64,000 nucleotides of DNA from Onthophagus taurus (lineage: Eukaryota; Arthropoda; Insecta; Coleoptera; Scarabaeidae), in contig NC_091966.1 in the NCBI RefSeq assembly GCF_036711975.1, positions 10,733,501 through 10,797,500 of the forward strand, read 5' to 3'. Shown piece after piece: positions 53,601 through 64,000 of the stretch. The position numbers were made by a program, and so were the translations under genes. Position 1 is the first letter of the stretch, and each line of letters opens with the position of its first letter. The notes below the pieces were generated by a model that saw only the letters and a list, made by a program, of their open reading frames with translations, had not been told where the DNA came from and ran no database searches.

Positions 53601-56600
53601 AAGTAGAAATTATGGCCCCTTTTCATGCTTCTTCATCTTACACTGAACATTTAATTTGAACCAAACAAAGTAGATTTTTCTACATATTTGATTATCTAAA
53701 TCTTTTGTGAATGTATCTTTATATTTTGTAAACATTTTTCCAAATTGTCAAAATAAAATATTTTTCCAGGAAAATCGTTCTTTCAAATTTGATCATTACT
53801 ATTTTTATGCGTTTTCCATTCCTTTGGTTCAATATATCTGGGAATCCCGCACTATCCTTCACATTCTTACGCAACACATTTCTTTCATTATTTTCAACTG
53901 AACTCTAACGTAAATGGAAATGTAAATTTACTTGAATTTATTGATAATGAAAGGAATCTAATTATTATTCGGATTGGGTTGAGTTGCGTTTTAAATAAAA
54001 ATAAAAAAATTACAAGCTGGATTTTGGAAACTTTAGAGTTAAGTGGTAGCTTAACAAAGTACAGTACAATTAAATAGAGCAAAGAAAAACGATTCTTGCC
54101 ATGTCAGACGAGATAAAAAAGATAGGAAATGGATATGAAAGGTTAATGTGTAAAAACAAAGCAGTCTCTGATATAGATGGAGGTGTTTTTTTGCAAAAGA
54201 TTTGTGTTGGCAAGAGCAACATATAATATGAAATACAGACAGGACAAAAAATACGTACGACCAATAAAAAGATTTATCTGTCCATATAAGAACCTAGAAT
54301 AGATAAATGAAGGATTATAGAATATGTGATATTGTCATAAATTCGGTGTGTTTGTGGTGTAGCGAGATGCACTGAAAATAAAGAAACATGTAGACCAACT
54401 TACAACAGTACAAAGAGGAATATTGACTAGACTGTAAGCTATATTAGACTATGTGCTTATAAAGAACATAGAATGCAGCATTCAGCATATGGGCGCAAAA
54501 TATGCCACGCTATAATAAATTAGTATATAATTTATTATAAAAAGAATAAGCGCGAAAGAAGATAATATCGAGCGACAATTATTAGCGAGTAGCAAAGGAG
54601 ATTAAGATAGGATTAAGATAGATTCATTGATAAAAGAGTAATTATTACCAGAAATTGCATAAACAAAATGATTAAAAGTCAGGATAATTGGGTGACGATG
54701 GAGGACTTTAGTAGAGGAACGGCTGATGCAAAAGAATGGGGAAAAATGATTTCGCCTTTTGCCGAGTTCAACATCTGCCTTCTTGGTTCTTTTTTCGGGG
54801 AGGTTCATAGATCAATATCTTGTCATCATATTCATCTCTTTACGGTGTTGTTTTATGAAAGTCTTTTGTTTGCTAAACAAACATTGGCTTAGGTCAATAA
54901 AAACTAATTCAAAGAACAAAAGTGGGTTTACATGTACACAAATTTCTTTGTAAATTTTTTATTAATACCAGAATCTATATTTCGTAAAAACATAACGTGT
55001 TTAACAAACATTAATATTTTTATAAACTAATCTGACGTTTAATGGCAGGTACAAATATGACGTTTCAACATCAACTTGTTAAGTTTATTAAAGTAAAGTA
55101 AGTTTCAAATATGAGGTTTTAATATTGACAAGAATCGTGTTCTCTACAATAATCTTTATCTATCTTGACAATAACCTGGATTCCCCCATGGAGAAGGGGT
55201 ATAAATGAGATCCGAGTTGTGATGCTGGTGTTGGAAAGTCGAATGTTGGAGATGGGGTGGGCGAGTAGAAATAAAGTAGTCACCAACAGAGTCTCCTAGC
55301 CAAGTACCACATTCTTTATGTGTAAATCTTGTATAAATTAAAAAAAAATCCGCTTTTGTTTCGATAATGTGAGATCCTGTATATCAATGACATGCAAGAT
55401 TTGATGCGAGAGACCATGAGTATGACATACATATATGACGAATAGGATGCAGATGACGAGTGAGTGGTGAGAAGGAAGATGTGATATGATATTCAATGAG
55501 TAAAACGGTTAATTAAGCAAATAATTTTTGTAAAACATAACAAAAAAGGTTATCCATATGAAGATTAAAGTTACTTTATCCAATGAAGAACTATTTAACA
55601 CAGAGCTCAAAAATAATGTTTCTACGTTTTAATTTCAGCTTTACGGTGAACTCAAGCATGATCTGTCCAAATCATATTAGTCTACCATCTCATCAGCCTG
55701 CATTTTGGAGTGATCTCGTTCTTAGTTTCAATATGTAAGCCGATTTATAAACCGATACTTCATCACAATCAATTTTTTGAAACCAATTTTTGTCACATTG
55801 AGGTTTGAACATTCGTTATACTGAAAGATAAAATTCAGTTTTTGGTTTTGAGTTAGAGAAAATCTTGCTGCAAATCAAGAATACAATATAAATTTTATAA
55901 GAACCCTAGGTAATTCCAACAGAAACCCTACAAATTTGAGCTTAACAGGTATTAGAGAAAAACGATGTACGATGTACACGCCATCGTCTATGACATGTTG
56001 ACATATTCACATCGTTACGATAAACAATCAATCGTAGAAAATTTATGAAAATAAAGGCGAGACGAAGACGTACAACTGTTGATTTATGATATTTTGGTAA
56101 CTGAGCACAGTCTGTATTTTACTGTAGTAGTAGAACTAGGGTTAAAAGCTGTATTTCTATGACAAGTATATCTATTTGGCACACAGACGACGAGTGAAAA
56201 TGGCAAACAGATTGATAGATTATAATTTCAATATTCATCAGGGTTATGATCCCCTGGACTACCTTATGCTCCTAAAAGTAATCACTATCAGGTACTCAAG
56301 TAGAATATTTGGCGGTTAGGATCCGTTTCAAGAAATGTATGTCCGGCTATGATACGTTATAGTACATAAACTTAGAAACAAACTTTCACAATCGACTTTT
56401 AAAGCTCATACGGTCTACGAGAACGCTGCTGTTGTGTGTTATTATTGTTATTATTTTTCTTTCGTTGCTTTTTATGCAGTGTTGGGTGGATGAATCATTT
56501 TATTCATTTTTTAGCTTGTTATTAATATTTCTGTTAAACTAACAAAGCATGCCTTTTGAGGACCAGATGTATTCTCAATAATATTTAACAATAGAATGAT

Positions 56601-58300
56601 AAATAGCTTCTTAAAGCATTTTAATGATTTAGAGTTTATAATGCACCGTTAAATACTTATTGTGTAGTTATAAATAGAATCTTAGCAGCGTAAAATAGAA
56701 AGAATGAATAAGAATATAAAAAGTCTCTATCTAATTAAAAGCATAGATTGATTCTACAGAAAATTTAATTGAAAACCTTTAATAATACGACAAGGTTTGT
56801 TATTGTATGCTAATAGTTTAGGTATACAAGATTACAAACGTTAAAGACATTTAAATTAATGATAATTAATAATTATTGAAACGTTAACTAGATATTGTTA
56901 AGAGTTAATTAGTAGTCAGTTGAAACGTCGTAAATATAAACGGAACAAGTTGACATTACAATTCTATTTAGTTAGAATACATAAAAAAATATATACTTTT
57001 AACTTTATGACATAAATAATTAATGTAATAATCTTTCTTAATTAAACCTCTTAAATTGTTATTTTATATTTATTATTTTATAACGAATCGTTTCCTATAA
57101 AATTTTATGCTACGATCGAAAACTAATGACTAAATAGTACAATTTCCGGTAATCATCACCACAATATAAAAGTAAACTACAATAGATTCACTTTCTATCT
57201 TGAAACCACCATCTGTTCATAAAGTTTAATGGTTTTTTTTCTACTTGACTGAAAATCACACTTTCATTTAAACAATGTCATTAATGTTGTCTTTGAAAAT
57301 CGGAAATAAGCTGAAAAAGTATTAAGCTTTCTTAATTTTTGTGCGAAGTGGTAAAAAAATGATTGTTGCTTTCGTGTAATTATTCTTGAAAAAAAAGTGC
57401 GATTTAATAAAGGAGAAACAATTATAAATCACTAACCCCCGGCATATGCGTGGAAAGTATTACGAAGGCCCCTATATTATTATCATTATAATGAGATGAA
57501 ATTAATTTGGAAACTGGTTGGTCCATTTACGTCGGTTGGCTCTCCACTCTTTATATGGCATCTCGGGAAATACGACAGTTCTCTTTTGGTGTACACGTAT
57601 ATACGTAGAAAGTTGTATTAAAATGCAACGACGCCGCCTCGCGGTACATCTGATGTATTGTGATCGATTGTTGCGGTTTAATTTTACATTTTTATCAAAG
57701 AAAAGTTTCAATCTAAATCGCAATTATATATTTTCTAATTAGATTGCAATTAGTTGTCCTATAAAAGAGTAGTAATAAAAAATAAGATTAAATGGGTAAT
57801 GATAATTTAGCTTTGGTTTGTTATGTATTTGTTAAATGAAATGGAAGTAAACATATTACTGTAACGAATAAATTCAAATTTGTTCCACCGATTTTCTACA
57901 CTTATTAAATTTAACAACCTTGGTCCCATTTAACCGTCTTGCTATATCTCTTATAAGACAGATCTCCTTTTCTTTACCTTGGGGAGAGATACAACGAAAA
58001 TTTCCAAGTAAGATTTTAAGAAACAGTTTCTCTTACAACAATTTTCCGTTTTCAATAAAGTTGATTAAGCAAACACAACACGAAAACAAACCCTCTTAAG
58101 ACATAATAGAATTATTACACACACAATACGATATAGGTAATTTTTCATATGGGCCAACAACATAAATAAAGACCACACATAATCTGATACGGCGCTAGAA
58201 GTATCATTTATACTCTTGTGAATTATGCTTTCAAAATATCGCCGCGTTACATTGAGCAATGACAATATTGATGAACGTGCGAACATAATAAATAAAGAGT
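50641..58300. other. gene desert
   Basis: AT-rich, no gene supported. Exceptions of note: the block 52130-52470, a purine-rich stretch 55170-55290 with TATAAAT and AATAAA (see findings) and a GC-richer block near 57500-57680 without a convincing frame. Confidence 0.4.
52130..52470. promoter_or_regulatory. GC-richer block, candidate promoter/enhancer
   Basis: Contains TCGTTAGTTCGGGCGCACATACTC (start-like TTAGTT), GGGCGTTGGCCAGAT and GTTACCGACAGCC, ending near a TATATAAGAAG. It is non-coding on inspection. The TGGCCAGAT word recurs elsewhere in the desert. Confidence 0.28.
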
Positions 58301-58312
58301 AGATTGAAATTC

Positions 58313-58504
58313 ATGCAGGCAACGTTGTTAGATAGAGCTCGACACGAATACATATCGTGTCCATCGTTAATTTTAACTCGCGTCAACCGCGCGTATAAGA
58401 ATTTGAGCGTACGTGTCACCTATTACATTATTTATTGTCTCATAGCGATATTTGTTTCAGTTTTTGTAGTAACATTAATGTTATTGCATTTCTATACTTC
58501 GTAA
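58313..58504 (+). CDS. candidate small membrane protein (63 aa)
   Basis: ATG at 58313 opens 63 codons ending at TAA 58504. The N-terminal 37 residues are polar and basic (RARHEYISC..LTRVNRAYKN). About 40-60 (VTYYIIYCLIAIFVSVFVVT) form one strong membrane span near the C-terminus. The first half is much richer in C/G and CpG than the flanks, which is unlike chance frames here. However, the TTTGTTTCAG inside could equally be a splice acceptor. No homologue recognised. Confidence 0.22.
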   Translation: MQATLLDRARHEYISCPSLILTRVNRAYKNLSVRVTYYIIYCLIAIFVSVFVVTLMLLHFYTS

Positions 58505-59302
58505 AGTTCAGATAAAAAAATAATTCGCTGTTGTAAGAATTAATGAACCGTTCAATACAAAAAAAAATGAATAGTTTTGTTTTACGATTTTTTAAAAAAA
58601 AAGGTGAATTTGAATAAAGTTTTTTTAAGAAAGTTATTCGAAGAAGTTCACGACAGAAAAGTGAATGGAATTATTGCTTTTTTGCGGTAATGTTTATATC
58701 AGAATTATACAAGACGAAATTTTTAATAGATAATTTTAATTGGTGGACAAATAATTTCTTACATATTGTAATTATTAAGTTATGCAGTGTTTTTGGTGCT
58801 GTTCTGAAAGTAATGTTTCAGATAATTAAAGATAAAGCAATTATTTTGAGGAAGAAATTCTCCATTAGAACTATGAAAATAACTCGATCTAAGCCCAATC
58901 AACCCCAATACTTAAGACATGTTAAAAAATACTACGCCGAAGCCATATCTATGATATAGTAATTTCTTAAACGATTAATTTAAATCATAGATTCCCGTTG
59001 CAAGGTGCAATACATACAAAGAATGAGAGAAATTGTGTTATTGTCGCAAGAACGGCAAGAATTTTGCATCAATAATAAAGCAAGGAGTTAAAGCACATGT
59101 TTAGAAGTTTAAACAGTGCAAAAGAAACATACCAAATTTAATTTCGATAGTATTCTTCTTATTTATGATTTGTTGGACTTTCACTCATTTATCATAATTT
59201 CAAGTATTTTCTAAGTGTTAAAATGCTAAACAAAAATACTAATTAACAAAATCTATTGGCAGGTGCATAGAAACATCAAGAAGGCCACATCAAATATATG
59301 GT

Positions 59303-59563
59303 CTACAAATCTTTTCCAATGTTGATGGAGAAAAAGTTTTCTAGATTAATTTCCATGAATGTACGATATGTAACGTTTAGTGTAACGTCTTCAAAAGATT
59401 TGGCATAGAAAAAATAACGACAAGGCGGTAGTATAACATTAGTTGAACGTGGATATTTGGCCTTAGTACTTATATGCATGTCAACTCTATGAAAATCATG
59501 TTCGTTCATTGCTAATCTTTCCACTACAAAGAATGGAACAAGAATTAACAGATGGAAGGCCAT
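59303..59563 (-). CDS. candidate small secreted protein or exon (86 codons)
   Basis: Minus-strand ATG at 59563 gives a hydrophobic start (MAFHLLILVPFFVVERLA) followed by a polar body with two N-glycosylation-type sites (NVTYRT and surroundings) and one Cys. No family recognised and no splice evidence; it may be a chance frame. Confidence 0.18.
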   Translation of the reverse strand: MAFHLLILVPFFVVERLAMNEHDFHRVDMHISTKAKYPRSTNVILPPCRYFFYAKSFEDVTLNVTYRTFMEINLENFFSINIGKDL

Positions 59564-60264
59564 CTAGCATAGTGTTTGCTTGGAATAAATCATACCAAAA
59601 ATGATGTGTAAATAAAGTTCAACTAATACCTGTAGTCACAAGTTGCAATCATTGCCATCTAACAATAAATGTTTGCTTAACCTTAAAAAGGAAGAAATTT
59701 ACTGGACTCTTGATGTGTATAAGATCGTGTTAGATCGTAAAATGAATAGAAATAAGCAATCTGAAGAATAAACAGTGGAAGCATGATCAAAAGTGACCAA
59801 ACTAACTTGTAGAAAGATTTTTGTGCTCAAATATATTCAGAAGCCTTAATATCGAAAGAGGTTTCTTCTTCTAGAATCTTCTAGAAGTGTGAATGCAATT
59901 TTATTTGCAACAAATAGTTTTAATATCTGTTGTTGTTGCGAACAATACCAATAAATCATATCAAAACTTCTTACTGAGTATTATGCAACTACGACGAAAT
60001 TAATTGAAATTTCTCTTTAAATATAACCACATATTATTCAATTTACGTGACATACATTAGTTCTACTTGATGATTGAAATTTATGACAGGAAGCAATTAA
60101 AAATGTTTATGCAATAATCAAGATTTCAAAAAAATCGTTTATTTGAAAAATGGAAATAATTTTAAATCTGTTTGATATCATTTAAGAATCCTAAGAATCT
60201 ATCCATGTTTATTCTAATTATTAAAGGCTACTAGTACTAATAGGTAAAAATGCATCTTGGGGTA

Positions 60265-60505
60265 CTTTGGAAATTTCTTTAAATTGTTAGAGATTCTTTA
60301 GCTATTCTTGTATATTTTGGCGATACTTTGGAAATCATTGATAATTCTCTGAAAACCTTTTAGTAATACTTAAAAACTCTTAGAAATTTCTCAAGAGTCT
60401 CTATAAATTCCTGAACATCCTTAGAAGTTCCTATATTTGAAATCAATTAGAAATCCATAAAAAATTTGTAATTTCTGGGTAGATTTAGAAGTTTTTAGAA
60501 AATTT
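60265..60505. repeat. degenerate short tandem repeats around TTAGAAATTC
   Basis: About 240 bases made of variants of a unit resembling CTTTGGAAATTTCTTAAAAT or CCTTAGAAATTCCTA. Examples: ACTTTGGAAATTTCTT, ACTTTGGAAATCATTG, CTCTTAGAAATTTCTC, CCTTAGAAGTTCCT and TTAGAAATCCAT. Unit length drifts (about 15-25), as in an old minisatellite. Confidence 0.5.
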
Positions 60506-60929
60506 TTCAAGCTAATATTATCTTCATTGTATTTGATAGCAACACTCATAAAAGCTATCACAAGATCATCTCAAAGCATGAAACTTCGTATATAGCTGAA
60601 TACCAGATTAAACAAAGCGGAGTATAAAAATAAAATATTGAAGGTTTACAATGAATTAAATCTGTTAAGGAGGATTCAATATCTAAGAAGACAACCTCAA
60701 GTTAAATAAAATTGGCAAACACATTGCATAACTTCGCAATTAGATGATTCGGCAGACCAGATTATTGATGTAAAGCGTGGTATAAAACAGGTATTTATAC
60801 TACATGGTTTTTCATTAACAGCTATCGCTAACATTCTTAAGATAAAGCATAACTAAAGTTTTAATTTTTTGAGCCATATGGTTGTTCTTCGGAAACGTTG
60901 TAATATATTACATAAGAATGCCTAAGTTT

Positions 60930-61130
60930 TCAATATGATCATTAGGAGGAGGTGTGCTAATTTGAGTGTGCTTCTCTTCTTGCGAAATGGCGCAAAAATA
61001 ATAATTAACACATTATTTGGGCCAAAAACTGTTCTTCCAGTAAGGCTCTATGACTACTGGAGTGGTTTGGAAACAATCATGTAATAGTAGTTAGGTCCAA
61101 TTACAGTAACGATCTTAATCCCATTAACAC
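60930..61130 (+). pseudogene. possible Tc1/mariner transposase remnant
   Basis: One frame shows LGGGVLI, a stop, VCFSSCE, resembling the GGG..M.WGCFS segment of Tc1-type DD34E transposases. Some 45 codons later come SNYSNDLNPINTL, resembling W..QSPDLNPIE with the second catalytic Asp. The spacing is right but identity is low and stops are many. Confidence 0.42.
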
Positions 61131-63049
61131 ATTAGTGCACCAGAGATATCGTAACGAAAAATGTGGATCAAAAGTGTGCATACATGGAAACTTCATGGGG
61201 AGGATATAGTAAGCTAAAGTCAAATAGCATTGAGAGAATTATACTACTAATTTATTAGATCTATTTATTTATACAAAATCCAGGACATTCAAAAATAAGT
61301 GCTTGATAATGTATCAAGTTGGACAGAAATCAACAAAAAATAATGTTATCGACAAACGTTTACTTATGTCATTGAGAAGTTGATTAAACGATTAACATAT
61401 AATTCATCACTTCTTTTAATGGCCTGAACTTCACGTACCTTTTGATACCACATGTTCAGTATGTAATGAAAGCGATGTAGCATCGATATATCTATTTCAT
61501 ATATTTTGCTCATTTTTAGCAAAGAGCAAAAACAAACGATTAAAATTGATCGTGAGTGAAAAAAAAGAACATGCGAGAAATTTGACTTCATGCGGTATAT
61601 ATATACCTTTTAACAATTCCTAATCAAACGGTGCTGCAATCATCAGAGTACGTTGTTATGCGCCTTAGAAGATCACTGTAATTTATTCCTGCATAGTTTG
61701 ATTGGAAACGATATACATACTTAACTATTAAATACTTATTAAATACAATATAACTCCAATATCTTGCACATTCCGCTCCTAATTTCAACCCAACCCTAAT
61801 TAAATCGAAAAATAGTGATCAAAAAGTTGTTTTAAAGGAAATAATTTTTGTTTGGTCTTGCAGCAATGTGAAATCCGTAGATAAAGTTAAACTTGAAGAT
61901 TGTTGAATTAAAACCAACTATGTTTTATGTCGAGAAAGTGAAGTTTAAGTGTTTGAGAAATGTTGTAATAAAGATTTCCTAGAAATCCTTCATCTAAATT
62001 GAAGTGTTTCTTAGTGTGAAATTATGGTAATATATATGTCATTATGGTAAAAGGAATCAACAACTCGATGCTGTTTAAAGTCTTTCAGTTTATCCTTGAT
62101 ACAACTCGTACCTGTTGAAATAGTCTTCTTAGATTACATGGTGTAACCTGATCCGATTAGATAATGATGTTGGGGTAGCGATGTATCCTCGATTATACCC
62201 TGATTACTGGGATATCGGTGTATAATAGATCATGTTAATCACGGTGCTAAAGTTAATTAGTATACCCAATTTATAAAGTTGTACTTATAATTAAAATTTG
62301 TGAATGAATGATGACCCTTCATGTTTTAAGATAAAATACATCTTAACTTCGCGGTAGATTTAATTCCAAAGATTTTCATTGACATCTACTTATACGTGTT
62401 TACATATTAATACAATGTTACAACACCCTTTCATTAAAAAAGAAAACAAATCCCATAATTTGTTAATATTAAGAAAGATTTATTTGATGAAATTAATATT
62501 TTCTTCTTTATTTCACTATAAAAAAAAACAAACAAGTGTCACAATCAACATGGTGACAAAAACTTTCTTTGTGTAATAACTAACATTTTAAGTCTTTATC
62601 GTGTAATTTCATGAACGATAAATATCTAGGTACCAATTTATGAAATGATATACCGCAATTTACCACGAAAACCGTTAGCAGAAACATAACTTATCGTATT
62701 GCAACGATCGTAAAGCGTAACGAAAAATGAAATTGCTGCAGATAATGACATCTACAACTAAAATAAAATAACACATATCACTGAAACTGTACAATTATGG
62801 TTATTAAAATAACCCTTTAGCATCAAATAATTAATATTTTCTAGAAAACACAAAAGATATATTTCGAAATAATTAACCTTTATAAAGGTTGAAAATTACC
62901 ACAGCATTTTATTATTTTATTATTATAACTTAAATTCTTGCATTAAAGGATAGAATTTAAAAGGACAACATTCTTTTACAATTTTAATGTTGATATTAAT
63001 TATTTTTAATGTGTTTATACAGTTCATACAGTGATTATAAATGAGGTGC
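61131..63049. other. intergenic, no gene supported
   Basis: AT-rich. A TATATATA-centred palindrome (GGTATATATATACC, ~61595) sits just upstream (minus strand) of a short open frame with a donor-like AAG|GTACGT, which is too weak to call. Otherwise nothing. Confidence 0.35.
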
Positions 63050-63625
63050 ATTATGACGTGGTACAATTTCGTTCCCACACGTGTCGGATTTTCGTGCAAC
63101 AGAAACGGCAAGATACCGGAACGAGATAAAAGGGGAAAACAACGAGCCGCGTGTCCAGCAAAGAAGAAAGGATTGGGTACCCAGAATCTGGTATATGGTA
63201 CCTCGAACGAAGCACCGAATCTGAAAACGAGGTGATGGTGCTCACTCGCTATCAGATGGTTGCAAGCCGCGCCGCCGTCTTATTAAGCTTATTAAATTCG
63301 AACCTCTTCGAGTAAAAGTTGATCTGGCCTTAAATGCGAGATTGTTCCGTTCTGTTCATTTCGGGAAGCGTATGGGATCGATCTCTTTTCTTCTTCCGCG
63401 GTACCTACCTTCGGAACGACCAAAAAGCGATTCATGAACGACGGGGCCGAATATGTTACCGCACCGAAATCGAATTAATCATCGACGACCGGGCTCTCGT
63501 CTAATTGCCGCAGATGTCGATTTCACTCTCTTCGTACACGGGAGATCCGGAACGTGTGAAGGAAAAAGGAGATAAGTTATTGGTGTCCATATTGTACCCG
63601 TCTCTTCTCAGATCGGGAATGAACG
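63050..63625. promoter_or_regulatory. ~570-bp CpG/GC-rich island
   Basis: The longest GC-rich stretch in the desert, with abrupt borders to AT-rich DNA. Many CpGs (AACGAGCCGCGTGTCC, GCAAGCCGCGCCGCCG, CCGCGGTACC, GACGGGGCCGAATATG). Open frames on both strands are short and overlap, so it reads as non-coding. Candidate distal enhancer or CpG-rich promoter. Confidence 0.4.
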
Positions 63626-63774
63626 AACTTATCTCGTTGACGTTGGAAATTGGTTTCTGAATGAAGACATATGATTTGTGCTGATGAATATTTATTATAG
63701 TTGCATTCGACTATAATTTTCTTTCTCTATATTCTTCTTTTCATTTCTAACAAAATTATACTACAAATTACGCA

Positions 63775-64000
63775 GAAAGTTTCTGCATGGTTCTCTGTTG
63801 GGGTCAACAATTTATCTTGTCTATATTAACGATTTACGCCACAATATTAACGTAAATTCATTGTGTCTTAATGCAGATGATTCTTCTTTCACAAACTCTG
63901 TTGAGAATATTACACATCTGACATCTAAAACTGTAAAAACCATAGTTGTTACGTAACGATGGTTTGACCTCAACATATTGATACGTACTATAAATGTGGA
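63775..64000 (+). pseudogene. non-LTR reverse transcriptase fragment running off the right edge
   Basis: Plus-strand codons give RKFLHGSLLGSTIYLVYIND and then LCLNADDSSFTNSVENI: motif B (GS.LG...YL.YINDL) and motif C (..ADD.S) of a Jockey-like reverse transcriptase. A TAA follows before WFDLNIL. The first position of the canonical YADD box is Asn. 5' part absent; the right part lies beyond the window. Confidence 0.75.

Noticed and set aside
54600-54900. Plus-strand frame (..DNWVTMEDFSRGTADAKEWG..) resembling a retroelement C-terminus
   Set aside because: Suggestive of the W..MA.DR..W end of non-LTR pol proteins, but only one weak motif and no supporting upstream sequence.
61364-61600. Minus-strand frame with TATATATA upstream and AAG|GTACGT donor
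   Set aside because: TATA-like palindrome is too close to the ATG for a normal promoter and no second exon was found; the phase does not fit the fibrinogen-domain gene's missing 5' exon.
62379-62576. Lys-rich plus-strand frame
   Set aside because: Low-complexity A/T-driven composition; no evidence of coding.

Overview
The window looks like nuclear DNA of an insect, most likely a beetle (inference). It is AT-rich. Its genes have short spliceosomal introns with GT..AG borders (the smallest I can reconstruct is 50 nt), and typical insect orthologues are present. Several decayed mobile-element lineages are interleaved: Ginger2-type integrase, Penelope-like, Jockey-like and RTE-like non-LTR elements, DUF4817-type and Tc1-type remnants, and foldback MITEs. 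I see no bacterial operons, CRISPR arrays or tRNA/rRNA genes.

Layout. 1-3.4 kb: a possible gene end, then a decayed ~3.1-kb Ginger2-like DNA transposon with long, palindrome-studded inverted repeats. 6.1-18.9 kb: the gene-dense block. Gmd (-) and a TMEM9-family gene (+) are divergent and share a 365-bp promoter interval; lin-7/veli (+) and an ADP/ATP translocase (-) are convergent. All four could be spliced in silico with consistent phases. 19.3-21.9 kb: Penelope-like and Jockey-like remnants. 22.2-23.6 kb: a six-exon S1 serine protease (-) with an intact His/Asp/Ser triad, an unusual specificity pocket and a C-terminal membrane anchor. 23.9-26.5 kb: a diverged tandem repeat, a second Penelope-like piece and a non-LTR fragment. 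27.8-30.5 kb: the 3' exons of a long fibrinogen-domain protein (-) with a coiled-coil/Thr-rich stalk; its 5' exon(s) lie further right and were not found.

30.5-64 kb is essentially a gene desert. It holds transposon debris, including a ~2.16-kb foldback element that splits an RTE-like reading frame and can be placed precisely. Punctuating the AT-rich background are several GC-richer blocks (about 30.6, 37.0, 39.6, 44.8, 45.2, 46.3, 52.3 and 63.3 kb) that look like candidate cis-regulatory elements. A reverse-transcriptase fragment runs off the right edge.

The functional genes are unrelated housekeeping or secretory genes: nucleotide-sugar synthesis, endolysosomal membrane protein, PDZ scaffold, mitochondrial carrier. 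The protease and the fibrinogen-domain protein are the two lineage-specific, extracellular-facing products. The best candidates for something new are the membrane-tethered protease with an atypical pocket, the symmetric CRE-like palindrome between Gmd and TMEM9, and the palindrome-array transposon ends.
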